Part shown: piece after piece, positions 42,564 to 51,217 of the stretch
How the letters are laid out: each line of letters opens with the position of its first letter
Position numbering within the stretch: position 1 is the stretch's first letter
Assembly (NCBI GenBank): GCA_023228995.1
Contig: JALOAD010000017.1
Location: 1-64,000 of the forward strand
Source of the DNA: JALOAD01 sp023228995 [NCBI: Candidatus Muiribacterium halophilum]
GTDB taxonomy: Bacteria; Muiribacteriota; Muiribacteriia; Muiribacteriales
Length of the DNA stretch: 64,000 nucleotides
Reading direction: 5' to 3'
The notes under the pieces: generated by a model
Told to the model about the DNA's origin: nothing
Databases searched by the model: none
Seen by the model: the letters and a program-made list of their open reading frames with translations, nothing else
Made by a program: the position numbers and the translations under genes

Positions 42564-43505
42564 ATGCCTTTAATTACAACAACAAAGATGTTTGAAAGTG
42601 CTCACAAAGGGAATTATGCAGTAGGAGCTTTCAATGTAAATAACATGGAAATTATTCAGGGTATTTTCGAAGCTATAAAAGCTTCTAATGCACCTCTTAT
42701 AATTCAAGTTTCAGCTGGAGCTAGAAAATATGCAAAACATGAATATTTAATGCATTTAATACAAGCTTCTTTAGAAGTATATGATGTACCAGTTGCTGTA
42801 CATCTTGATCATGGTGAAGATTTTGAAATATGTAAATCATGTATTGATGGTGGATTTACTTCAGTTATGATAGATGGTTCAAAATATTCATTTGAAGAAA
42901 ATATTAAACTTACAAAAAGAGTAGTTGATTATGCTCATGATAAAGGTGTTGTTGTTGAAGCTGAACTTGGTAAACTTGCTGGTATTGAAGACAATATTAA
43001 AGTAGCTGATAAAGATGCTGCATTTACAGATCCTGATCAGGCTGCTGAATTTATTGAAAGATCTGGTTGTGATTCATTAGCAATTGCTATTGGTACAAGT
43101 CATGGAGCTTATAAATTTAAAGGTACTCCGCAGTTGAGATTTGATATTTTAGAAAAAATTGAAAAATTAATTCCTGCTGGATATCCATTAGTTTTACATG
43201 GTGCAAGTTCAGTTCCTCAGGATCTTGTTGAAGCTTGTAATAAATATGGTGGAAAGATTCCTGGAGCTCAAGGTGTTCCTGAAACTATGATTGCTCAGGC
43301 TTCTAAAACTGGTGTTTGTAAAGTTAATATTGATACTGATTTAAGACTTGCTCTTACTGCTGCTATTAGAAAAGTATTTGTTGAAGATCCTGGTGCTTTT
43401 GATCCTCGTAAATATTTAGCTCCTGCTAGAGAAGCTGTTAGACAGGTTGTTGAAAGAAAGATTAAATTTTTAGGTTGTGGTGGAAAAGGACATGAAGCTT
43501 TATAG
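42564..43505 (+). CDS. fba: Class II fructose-bisphosphate aldolase
   Basis: 313 residues. Zinc-dependent aldolase of glycolysis. Zinc and substrate motifs: VAVHLDHGEDFEIC, VVEAELGKLAGIED, AIGTSHGAYKF, LVLHGASSVPQ and VCKVNIDTDLRLA. TATGGAGG ribosome-binding site. Complements gap, pgk and tpiA nearby. A GTGAAATGG hairpin follows the stop. Confidence 0.97.
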   Translation: MPLITTTKMFESAHKGNYAVGAFNVNNMEIIQGIFEAIKASNAPLIIQVSAGARKYAKHEYLMHLIQASLEVYDVPVAVHLDHGEDFEICKSCIDGGFTSVMIDGSKYSFEENIKLTKRVVDYAHDKGVVVEAELGKLAGIEDNIKVADKDAAFTDPDQAAEFIERSGCDSLAIAIGTSHGAYKFKGTPQLRFDILEKIEKLIPAGYPLVLHGASSVPQDLVEACNKYGGKIPGAQGVPETMIAQASKTGVCKVNIDTDLRLALTAAIRKVFVEDPGAFDPRKYLAPAREAVRQVVERKIKFLGCGGKGHEAL

Positions 43506-43522
43506 ATAGAACTATAGAATCT

Positions 43523-43625
43523 GCGAAGTGTGAGTGGTGAAATGGTGAGATGGGAAAAGCTTTAAATCCATTTTGCTATTTTACAAAAAAATGTTCAATG
43601 AACATTTTGATTCACTATTTCGCAG
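43523..43625. repeat. GTGAAATGG long-hairpin repeat
   Basis: Left arm GCGAAGTG-TGAGTGGTGAAA, centre AAAGCTTTAAAT, right arm with TTCACTATTTCGC; includes the perfect palindrome AAAATGTTCA-A-TGAACATTTT. Confidence 0.75.
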
Positions 43626-43649
43626 ATTTTATTTTTTAAGGGAATTTTT

Positions 43650-45245
43650 ATGATTATTGATGCTTGGAATTATTTTTTTATTTGTGAAGAATTAAAATGT
43701 GATTTTTTAAATTCTAAACTTGTAAAAATAAAAATGCTTGATGACTATACTTTTGTTTTTGAGTTTTTAACTCGATATGGCGTTAAAAAAATTTTAGTCG
43801 ACCATACTTATGGGGTTCAATGTATTTTTACGTTAGACAAGACTACAGAACTTCAAAAAAAAGATACCAGTTCCCAACATCATGACTTTATGATGATTCT
43901 TAGAAAAAATATTATTAATTCTAAACTTTTTGATATTTACATTTATAATTGGGATAGAGTTATAGTTTTTGAATTTAATGATAAAAAACTTATTTTTGAG
44001 ATGTTTGGTAAAAGTTCTAATATTATTTTAATTAGTGATAATGATTTTATTATTGGTTCTTTAAAAAGATTTATTCCAAGTTGTATTTCTCATAAAAAAA
44101 TTAATGATGATTTATTATTTAATAATTCTAGATATATTGTTAATGGTAAAAAATATTTTTATCCTCAAAATTCCAGAATTTCACCTGATTTATTTATTGA
44201 TTATAATAAAATTGATATTTATAAAGGGTTTGGAAAAATTTCTAGACATCTTTTAAAAATTTTTATTAAAAATAATTCTAACGATGAATTATTTGAGTAT
44301 AGAAAAGTAAATTTAGTTGATAATAAAAAAATTCTTTTAAAGAAAAATAATATTGCTGTAACGGTTTTTCCTTTGTTAATAAATGAATTTGAAGATTATG
44401 AAATTATAGTTTTTGATGATTATTATTCTTTATTTAATAGCATTTACTTTAATATAAAAAATTCCTTAGATATTGATAAAATTATTCTTTCCAAACTTAA
44501 TTATTTGAGTAAAGAAAAGAAAAAACTTTTAAAAAGATTAAATAGTCTTGAAAATATCGATGTTATGAATGAAAGATATAATCAATTTGTTTTATATGCT
44601 GATTTATTAAAATCTGTTCTTTATAAATATAAGGGTAATATAGATGAAACATTTATTGAGGTTGATAATTACTATTCAGAAAATATGGAAAAAATAAAAA
44701 TTCCTGTTAAGAAAAATAAAAATATTTCCTATTCTATGGAAAATTATTTTAATCAGGCTAGGAAAGAGAAAAAAAGAATTGCTAAAAATATTGAAAGAAG
44801 AGAAGAACTTTTAAATGATATTGAGGTTTTAGATAATTACATTTTAAATTTAGACTATTTTGAAATTCCTGTTAAATCTAAGGGAAATTTTGTTAAAAAA
44901 ATATATGGTAATGTTAAAAAAATTATTTATAAAGATGTTATTTATTATATTGGTAAAAATGCTGATGATAATGATTATATTCTTTCACATATTGCTAATG
45001 GCAATGATTTGTGGTTTCATGCTCAAAATTATAAAGGTGCTCATGTTATTTGTAAAATTAAAAAAAATCAGGCTCAACCTGAATTTATTTTAAAAGGTGC
45101 TGAGTTAGCTGCTAATAATTGTGAAGCAAAAAGAGGTGGGAATATTCCTGTTGATTATACTGAGGTTAAATTTGTGAAGAAAATTAAAGGTGTTAAAGGT
45201 AAAGTTACTTTTTCTAATAATAAAACTGTTTTTATTAAGATATAG
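43650..45245 (+). CDS. rqcH: NFACT-family RqcH (Rqc2 homologue)
   Basis: 531 residues. RqcH binds stalled 50S-peptidyl-tRNA complexes and adds alanine tails to the nascent chain. The NFACT-N domain (first 180 or so residues), helical coiled-coil middle (about 275-410, for example NYLSKEKKKLLKRLN) and NFACT-R domain with DLWFHAQNYKGAHVICKI and GNIPVDYTEVKFVKKIKG are all present. The catalytic-site style D-x-R near 110 in the N domain reads NWDRV, fitting RqcH rather than the fibronectin-binding-only variants. Stand-alone gene. Confidence 0.9.
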   Translation: MIIDAWNYFFICEELKCDFLNSKLVKIKMLDDYTFVFEFLTRYGVKKILVDHTYGVQCIFTLDKTTELQKKDTSSQHHDFMMILRKNIINSKLFDIYIYNWDRVIVFEFNDKKLIFEMFGKSSNIILISDNDFIIGSLKRFIPSCISHKKINDDLLFNNSRYIVNGKKYFYPQNSRISPDLFIDYNKIDIYKGFGKISRHLLKIFIKNNSNDELFEYRKVNLVDNKKILLKKNNIAVTVFPLLINEFEDYEIIVFDDYYSLFNSIYFNIKNSLDIDKIILSKLNYLSKEKKKLLKRLNSLENIDVMNERYNQFVLYADLLKSVLYKYKGNIDETFIEVDNYYSENMEKIKIPVKKNKNISYSMENYFNQARKEKKRIAKNIERREELLNDIEVLDNYILNLDYFEIPVKSKGNFVKKIYGNVKKIIYKDVIYYIGKNADDNDYILSHIANGNDLWFHAQNYKGAHVICKIKKNQAQPEFILKGAELAANNCEAKRGGNIPVDYTEVKFVKKIKGVKGKVTFSNNKTVFIKI

Positions 45246-45287
45246 AAATCCGGGAAAGTCCGGGGTTCGGGAAAAGCAAAGTATTTT

Positions 45288-45320
45288 TACCACGGATAAC
45301 ACGGATTTTCACGGATAAAG
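45288..45320 (+). repeat. CCACGGAT repeat
   Basis: TACCACGGATAACACGGATT ... CACGGATAAAG, immediately before the first GIY-YIG element. Confidence 0.85.
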
Positions 45321-45338
45321 CGGGAAAATTAAAAATTT

Positions 45339-45738
45339 GTCATCCCGGTATGCTTCTGAGCCGGGATCTCGCTTTAAAATATATTTTAGGTGTTCTTATG
45401 GACGAAAAAAATTATTATATTTATATTCTTACAAATCAAAGTAATAATATTTTTTATGTAGGTGTTACTTCAGATTTAATAAAAAGAGTATATGAACATA
45501 AAAATAAATTAGTAAAAGGCTTTACAGAAAAGTATAATGTTTATAAGTTAGTTTATTTTGAATTGCATTCTGATATAAATGAAGCTATTTTAAAAGAAAA
45601 GCGGTTGAAGAAATGGAAAAGAAAGTATAAAATCAAACTAATTGAAAAGCTTAATCCAAAATGGATTGATTTGTATTATGATATAATAAGATTTTAAGTT
45701 AAAAACCAGATCCCGGCTCAAGAGCATACCGGGATGAC
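45339..45738 (+). mobile_element. Putative GIY-YIG hairpin-bounded element 1
   Basis: A 400-bp unit: a forward CCGG hairpin (45339-45369), 28 bp of spacer, one GIY-YIG gene, 10 bp, and an inverted CCGG hairpin (45708-45738). The two hairpins are 31-bp terminal inverted repeats. A second unit of the same design is at 48507-48964. Mobility is inferred from structure and duplication; no target-site duplication could be identified. Confidence 0.55.
45398..45697 (+). CDS. Single-domain GIY-YIG nuclease, copy 1
   Basis: 99 residues. The GIY-YIG fold is shown by YYIYILTNQSNNIFYVGVTS, the second half of the motif being YVG, the conserved Arg in DLIKRVYEHK, and the metal-binding Glu in LKEKRLKKWKR. 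Such small proteins are close to the UvrC N-domain and are common as multi-copy genes. 11 of 99 residues differ from copy 2 (48575-48874). Flanking hairpin repeats lie on both sides in inverted orientation. Confidence 0.85.
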   Translation: MDEKNYYIYILTNQSNNIFYVGVTSDLIKRVYEHKNKLVKGFTEKYNVYKLVYFELHSDINEAILKEKRLKKWKRKYKIKLIEKLNPKWIDLYYDIIRF

Positions 45739-46013
45739 AGAGTTAATGAAGCAATTAATAATTAAAAATTGATAATATAAAGCAAGGAAAAATTTTTTGA
45801 ATAATGAAATCAAAGAAAATTAATTAAGAGGAACTATGGAGACTGTTACGAAGTATGCAATATACGGATGTATTGCAAAGGCGAACATCGTAAGAGGGAA
45901 TTTTACATGGAAGTTAAATTTCATGTGGTCCGATAAATTAATATTTCTTTGATGAGATAATAGGTAATTATAAAGCTAAACCAGATCCCGGCTCAAGAGC
46001 ATACCGGGATGAC
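45708..46013 (-). repeat. S1 composite repeat, copy F (reverse)
   Basis: Inverted orientation; hairpins 45708-45738 (shared with the GIY-YIG element) and 45983-46013. On the plus strand it holds an intact 38-codon frame (45836-45952) behind AAGAGGAACT. Confidence 0.85.
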
Positions 46014-46352
46014 AGAGCTAATGAAGCAATTAATAATTAATAATTAATAATTAAAAATTGACAGAGTTAATGAAGCAATTAATAATTAATAATTAAAAAT
46101 TGATAATATAAAGCAAGGAAAAATCTTTTGAATAATGAAATCAAAAGAAGATCCCGGTCCAGAAAATTTACCGGGATGACAAAAAAAATATGACAAAAAA
46201 GATATAGTAAACTGGGAAAGTATAATACAATTAACGGAACAAGTTGCTAATTAACGATGCTTCGCATCTAATTAATAATTAGTAAAAGCAGAATAAGTTG
46301 CAGTCACAGCTACTTGTTTTTGTCATTTATATGTTGAATTATAGGAGTTTTT
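46014..46352. other. Intergenic region before ktrA
   Basis: Partial S1 end, hairpin (46149-46180), then AACAAGTTGCTAATTAACGA and a small hairpin GATGCTTCGCATC (46257-46269). No gene seen; ktrA has a TAGGAG ribosome-binding site. Confidence 0.7.
46149..46180 (-). repeat. CCGG hairpin repeat, reverse
   Basis: AGATCCCGGTCCAGAAAATT followed by TACCGGGATGAC; the loop is diverged but the arms are intact. Between it and copy F is a second partial S1 right end (46064-46148), repeating GAGTTAATGAAGCAATTAAT. Confidence 0.85.
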
Positions 46353-47021
46353 ATGGTTGATAAAAGGCAGTTTGTTGTTGTTGGAATGGGGAGATTTGGT
46401 AGACAGGTTGCAACTACTTTGTCTAAAAGAGGATTTTCTGTTTTAGCTATTGATAAATCAAGGCAGCTTATTGAAGATATAAAAGAAGATGTTCCTCATG
46501 TTGCAATTGCAGATGCGACAGAAGAAGATTCTTTAAAAGCTCTTGGAATCCAAGAATTTGATGTTGCTATTGTTGCTATTGGCGAAAGTCTTGAAAATAA
46601 TATACTTACAACTGCAATTTTAAAAAATTTTAATATTAAAGAAATTATTGTTCGTGCAACTACTCGATTACATGAAAATATTTTAAAAAGAATCGGTGCT
46701 ACTAGGGTTATAATGCCTGAAGAAGAAATGGGTATGAGAATTGCAAACTCTATTGCAGCCGAATCTATTATTGATAATATTGAGTTTTCAGAAGGTTATA
46801 GTATTGCTCAGGTTAGAGTTCCTAAGGATATTATTGATCATTCTCTTATTGATGCTAATTTGAGAGCTAAGTTTAATGTGAATGTTGTTGCTGTTAAAAA
46901 AGTTGATGAAAATATGAAAGAAACTATATATGTTCCGGCAAGTGATTATGTTTTTAAAGACGAGGATATTCTTATTGTTGTTGGAAAAAATGAAGATGTG
47001 TATCAATTTGGGAGTTTGTAA
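46353..47021 (+). CDS. ktrA: K+ uptake regulatory subunit KtrA (TrkA-type RCK)
   Basis: 222 residues. One RCK_N Rossmann domain (VVGMGRFGRQVATTL, acidic ligand end AIDKS and ADATEED) and one RCK_C domain. These cytoplasmic proteins form octameric rings that gate the membrane partner with ATP/ADP or c-di-AMP. ktrB follows immediately, so it is a two-gene KtrAB operon. Confidence 0.93.
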   Translation: MVDKRQFVVVGMGRFGRQVATTLSKRGFSVLAIDKSRQLIEDIKEDVPHVAIADATEEDSLKALGIQEFDVAIVAIGESLENNILTTAILKNFNIKEIIVRATTRLHENILKRIGATRVIMPEEEMGMRIANSIAAESIIDNIEFSEGYSIAQVRVPKDIIDHSLIDANLRAKFNVNVVAVKKVDENMKETIYVPASDYVFKDEDILIVVGKNEDVYQFGSL

Positions 47022-48359
47022 TTGTTTAAGAAAATAGCTAAAAATCCAGCACTTTCTTTAATTTTATCATTTCTAATTGTTATTATTATTGGTTCTTGTT
47101 TTTTGAAGCTTCCGGGTAGTCATACAAAAGAATTATCTTGGGTTGATGCTTTTTTTACAGCTACATCTGCAACTTGTGTAACTGGTCTTATAGTTAAAGA
47201 TACTCCTGTGGATTTTACTTTGCAGGGTCAGATTATTATTTTGCTTATGATACAGCTTGGTGGTATTGGTATTATGACTTTTTCTATGGCATTTGCTGTT
47301 TTGCTTGGAAAAAAACTTAATTTTGAAAGTAAAGCTCTTATTAATCGGATGATTGATTATGATAGACCTGGTTATACTGTTCTTATTTTAAAAAAAGTTT
47401 TAACTGTTATGATTATATTTGAGATTATCGGTGCTATTTTATTAGGTATATTTTTTAATATAAATGGTGTTGAAAATAATTTGTTTTTTACATCGATATT
47501 TCATTCTATATCTGCTTTTTGTAATGCTGGTTTTTCTACTTTTTCAAATTCACTTGCTAATTTTAGTAATATTATAAGTATAAATTTAATAATAATGATT
47601 TTAATTATAACGGGTGGTCTTGGTTTTTTTGTTATTATTGAAATTTATTCTTTTACTAAAAAAAAATTAACTCTTGCTCTTTTTGTTAGAAAATTATCAG
47701 TTCAAGTTAAAATTGTATTGTATGTTACTATAATTTTAATATTAACTGGCACTTTATTGTTTTTTGTTCTTGAAAAATCTAATGTTCTTAATAATATGAG
47801 TAATTTAGATAAATTTATTGCTTCGCTTTTTCAAAGTGTTACTACAAGAACTGCTGGTTTTAATACTATTAATATTGGTGGGCTTTCTCGTGCGACATTG
47901 CTTATTTTTATGGTTTTTATGTTTGTTGGAGCTGGTCCTGGTGGAACGGCGGGTGGAATAAAGATTACTACTTTGTATATTTTTATTAAAAGTGTTTTTT
48001 CTATGGTTAATAGTTATCCTGAGGTTAGGGCTTTTGGTAGAAAAATTCCTGATGATATTGTTCGTAAAGCTACTGCTGTTTTTTTTATATCAATAATTTT
48101 AAATTTTACTGCAATTACACTTTTGTGTATAACTGAGGATTTTGAATTGAAAGATATTATGTTTGAAACTGTTTCTGCATTTGGGACTGTTGGATTGTCG
48201 ACGGGAATTACTCCGTTTTTGTCTGATGCTGGCAGAATTATTATAATTCTTCTAATGTTTGTTGGCAGACTTGGTCCTGTAACTTTGGCTATTGCAATTA
48301 GTAAACAGTATAATAAATCTCTTTATTCTCTACCAGAAGAAAAAGTAATGATAGGTTAA
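47022..48359 (+). CDS. ktrB: K+ transporter membrane subunit KtrB
   Basis: 445 residues, TTG start at 47022 directly after the ktrA stop, with GGGAG 8 bp upstream. The four M1-P-M2 repeats each carry a pore Gly: ATCVTGLIV, AFCNAGFSTF, TTRTAGFNT and AFGTVGLSTG. The inner-gate loop GAGPGGTAGGIK is present. Catalyses K+ (often Na+-coupled) uptake with KtrA. Confidence 0.95.
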   Translation: MFKKIAKNPALSLILSFLIVIIIGSCFLKLPGSHTKELSWVDAFFTATSATCVTGLIVKDTPVDFTLQGQIIILLMIQLGGIGIMTFSMAFAVLLGKKLNFESKALINRMIDYDRPGYTVLILKKVLTVMIIFEIIGAILLGIFFNINGVENNLFFTSIFHSISAFCNAGFSTFSNSLANFSNIISINLIIMILIITGGLGFFVIIEIYSFTKKKLTLALFVRKLSVQVKIVLYVTIILILTGTLLFFVLEKSNVLNNMSNLDKFIASLFQSVTTRTAGFNTINIGGLSRATLLIFMVFMFVGAGPGGTAGGIKITTLYIFIKSVFSMVNSYPEVRAFGRKIPDDIVRKATAVFFISIILNFTAITLLCITEDFELKDIMFETVSAFGTVGLSTGITPFLSDAGRIIIILLMFVGRLGPVTLAIAISKQYNKSLYSLPEEKVMIG

Positions 48360-48420
48360 GAACCGGGGGAAAACTGGGGTATATGGGATGAAACCGGGGT
48401 TAGGGAAAAACAAAGCATTT

Positions 48421-48453
48421 TACCACGGATAACACGGATTTTCACAGATAAAG
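48421..48453 (+). repeat. CCACGGAT repeat
   Basis: Same motif and same position relative to the second GIY-YIG element as 45288-45320; the preceding GGGGTTAGGGAAAAACAAAG is also shared. Confidence 0.85.
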
Positions 48454-48506
48454 CTGGAACATTTAATTAATTCTGTCAATTTGTCATTCGCGAATGTTGA
48501 TAAGCT

Positions 48507-48964
48507 GTCATCCCGGTATGATTCTGAGCCGGGATCTCGCTTTAAACATCATTAAATTAGAATCAGGGTTTAATATGGACGAAAAAAATTATTATATTTA
48601 TATACTTACCAATTTTCAGAACAATATTTTTTATGTAGGTGTAACTTCAGATTTAATTAAAAGAGTTTTTCAACATAAAAATAAATTAGTAAAAGGTTTT
48701 ACGGAAAAATATAATGTTTATAAGTTAGTTTATTTTGAATTGCATTCTGATATAAATGAAGCTATTTTAGTTGAAAAGCGTTTAAAAAAATGGAAGAGAG
48801 AGTTTAAAATAAAATTAATAGAAAAATTAAATCCTGAATGGAATGATTTGTATAATGAAATAATAAGATTTTAATGGAAAATATAGAAGATATAAAAAAA
48901 GGTATAAGATTTAAAAACTGTTAAAAATATAGCAGATCCCGGCTCAGAATAGTACCGGGATGAC
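48507..48964 (+). mobile_element. Putative GIY-YIG hairpin-bounded element 2
   Basis: Forward hairpin (48507-48537), spacer starting CTCGCTTTAAA as in element 1, GIY-YIG gene, and inverted hairpin (48934-48964). Spacers are longer than in element 1 and otherwise not conserved, so gene and hairpin ends are the conserved parts. Confidence 0.55.
48575..48874 (+). CDS. Single-domain GIY-YIG nuclease, copy 2
   Basis: 99 residues, about 89 percent identical to copy 1 by direct comparison; motif YYIYILTNFQNNIFYVGVTS, Arg in DLIKRVFQHK, Glu in VEKRLKKWKR. Substitutions are mostly at the surface-like C-terminal part and all catalytic positions are kept, suggesting both copies are functional. A longer frame to 48494 translates the hairpin and is rejected. 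Confidence 0.85.
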   Translation: MDEKNYYIYILTNFQNNIFYVGVTSDLIKRVFQHKNKLVKGFTEKYNVYKLVYFELHSDINEAILVEKRLKKWKREFKIKLIEKLNPEWNDLYNEIIRF

Positions 48965-49261
48965 AGAGCTAATGAAGCAATTAACAATTAAAAATTAAAA
49001 ATTAAAAATTAAAAATTGATAATATAAAGCAAGGAAAAATTTTTTGAATAATGAAATCAAAAGAAAATTAATTAAGAGGAACTATGGAGACTGTTACGAA
49101 GTATGCAATATACGGATGTATTGCAAAGGCGAACATCGTAAGAGGGAATTTTACATGGAAGTTAAATTTCATGTGGTCCGATAAATTAATATTTCTTTGA
49201 TGAAATAATAGGTAATTATAAAGCTAAAGAAGATCCCGGCTCAGAAGCATACCGGGATGAC
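48934..49261 (-). repeat. S1 composite repeat, copy G (reverse)
   Basis: Hairpins 48934-48964 (shared with element 2) and 49231-49261 around an intact core; the small plus-strand frame at 49084-49200 is intact. Confidence 0.85.
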
Positions 49262-49523
49262 AGAGTTAATGAAGCAATTAAAAATTAAAAATTAAAAATT
49301 TGCGAAATAGCCAAATAGCGAGATGGCGAATTTGGTTTAAAGTTTCTACTCTTTCACTCTTTCACTATCTCACCATTTTACACCAAAATGTTCACTGAAC
49401 ATTTTGATTCTCTAATTCGTCGATTCTTAAATTGTTTTTAATATTTGGTTGTGATAACATGTATAATTCAATAGTAAATTAAAATTCAAAAATTAATAAT
49501 AATATATAAAAGGAGATTTTGAT
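48965..49523. other. Intergenic region before the TGS-kinase gene
   Basis: S1 core of copy G, closing hairpin (49231-49261), AATTAAAAATT repeats, and a long-hairpin repeat (49302-49426). No gene seen; an AGGAG site precedes the next ATG. Confidence 0.75.
49302..49426. repeat. GTGAAATGG long-hairpin repeat
   Basis: Left arm GCGAAATAG-CCAAATAGCGAG, right arm CACTATCTCACCATTTTACA and AAAATGTTCACTGAACATTT; a member of the family at 43523. Confidence 0.7.
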
Positions 49524-51188
49524 ATGGGAGATAAAATAAATGTAACATTGGCAAATAACAAGAAAATACCTGTAAAAAAAGGTATTACTGTAAAGGAACT
49601 TGTTCAGAATTATTATCTTGGTCGTGAAAAAGTACTAGCATCTAATGTTGATAATAAATTGAGAACTTTGGATTTTGAACTTAATAAAGATTGTAATGTC
49701 AAATTTAGTACTTATGCAACATCGGAAGGTAGAAGTGTTTATAGAAGATCTCTAGCTTTTTTACTTGTTATGACTGTTCGTGATATGTGGAGAAATGGTA
49801 GATTACAGGTTCATCATTCTCTAAGCAATGCGTTTTATTATGATCTTAAAATCGATATACCTCTTAATGAAGAGATTGTTAATCAGATAAAAGATAAAAT
49901 GAAAGAATACATTAAAATGGATATTCCTTATAAAAGAACTGAAATATCTAAAAAAGAAGCTGTAAATTTCTTTAAAAAACAAGGTTATCCTGATAAATCA
50001 ACATTGCTTGAAAATACAGATGTAAAAAAAATAGCTCTTTATTCACTTGATGATTATACAGATGTAAATTATGGACCTTTAGTTCCTTCAACCGGATATC
50101 TGGATACTTTTGATATACAGTTATATCATGAAGGTTTTAGATTATGTTTTCCTGATCTTCATAATTCAAAAAAACTTACTCCAATGACTTATCATACAAA
50201 ATTGTTTCAAATTCATCAGGAAAGTAAACACTGGTCAAAAATTTTAGGTATTACTAATGTTGCAAGACTTAATGAAATTATAAATCGTGGAGATATTGCT
50301 GATTATATAAAAATAAATGAAGTTTTTCATGAAAAAAAAATTTCACATATTGCAGATGAAATAACTGCTCGTTCAAAAGATGTAAGAATAGTTCTTATAG
50401 CAGGACCTTCTTCTTCAGGAAAAACAACTTTTTCAAAAAGATTAAAAATTCATCTTGAAGTAAATGGTCTTTCTCCAGTTACTATTTCACTTGATGATTA
50501 TTTTGTTAATAGAGATGATAATCCTAAGGATGATGATGGTAATTTTGATTTTGAATCAATTTACTCGCTTGATTTAGAACTTCTTAATAAACATATGGTT
50601 ACACTTTTAAAAGGTGAAGAAGTTATAATTCCTAAATTTGATTTTACTCATGGTAGTCGAAAGAGTGAGGGTGAACCTCTTAGAATTAGTGAAAATCAGA
50701 TTATTATAATAGAAGGAATTCATGGTCTTAATGATGAACTTACAAGAGCTGTTGATTCAAAAAATAAATTTAAAATTTATATTTCTCCTTTAACTCAGCT
50801 TTGTATCGATGATTATAATAGAATATCAACGACAGATTGTAGACTTTTAAGAAGAATAGTTCGTGATCATCAGTTTAGAAATTATCCAGCTGTTGAAACT
50901 TTAAACAGATGGTATTCAGTTAGAAGGGGTGAAGAAAGAAATATATTCCCATTTCAGGAAAGTGGAGATGTTATGTTTAATTCAGCTCTTTTTTACGAAA
51001 TTCCTATTCTTAAGAAATTTGCAGAACCGTTACTTCAAGCTATTTCAAGAGATGAACCTATGTTTACAAAAGCAGATAGTCTTTTAAAATTTTTATCATT
51101 ATTTAAAGGCATAGATGGACAGATAAATGAGATTCCACCAACATCAATACTAAAAGAGTTTATTGGTGGAAGTTCTTTTAAATATTAG
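49524..51188 (+). CDS. TGS-domain uridine kinase-like protein
   Basis: 554 residues. Residues 1-60 form a TGS domain, 60-250 resemble the threonyl-tRNA synthetase second additional domain (RSLAFLLVMTVRD, HHSLSNAFYYDL), and 280-500 a uridine kinase/PRK-type P-loop domain: Walker A AGPSSSGKTTFSKRL, DDYFVNRDD and PKFDFTHGSRK. This TGS-SAD-kinase architecture is known in clostridia and Thermotogota; substrate is not certain (nucleoside assumed). Standalone, 29 bp upstream of yicC. Confidence 0.85.
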   Translation: MGDKINVTLANNKKIPVKKGITVKELVQNYYLGREKVLASNVDNKLRTLDFELNKDCNVKFSTYATSEGRSVYRRSLAFLLVMTVRDMWRNGRLQVHHSLSNAFYYDLKIDIPLNEEIVNQIKDKMKEYIKMDIPYKRTEISKKEAVNFFKKQGYPDKSTLLENTDVKKIALYSLDDYTDVNYGPLVPSTGYLDTFDIQLYHEGFRLCFPDLHNSKKLTPMTYHTKLFQIHQESKHWSKILGITNVARLNEIINRGDIADYIKINEVFHEKKISHIADEITARSKDVRIVLIAGPSSSGKTTFSKRLKIHLEVNGLSPVTISLDDYFVNRDDNPKDDDGNFDFESIYSLDLELLNKHMVTLLKGEEVIIPKFDFTHGSRKSEGEPLRISENQIIIIEGIHGLNDELTRAVDSKNKFKIYISPLTQLCIDDYNRISTTDCRLLRRIVRDHQFRNYPAVETLNRWYSVRRGEERNIFPFQESGDVMFNSALFYEIPILKKFAEPLLQAISRDEPMFTKADSLLKFLSLFKGIDGQINEIPPTSILKEFIGGSSFKY

Positions 51189-51217
51189 GTTATAAAGTTT
51201 GTAATGGAGGTTTTTTA

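Noticed and set aside
45339-48964. Composite transposon carrying ktrAB
   Set aside because: No transposase; the GIY-YIG genes are not known transposition enzymes and no target-site duplications are visible at the outer ends.
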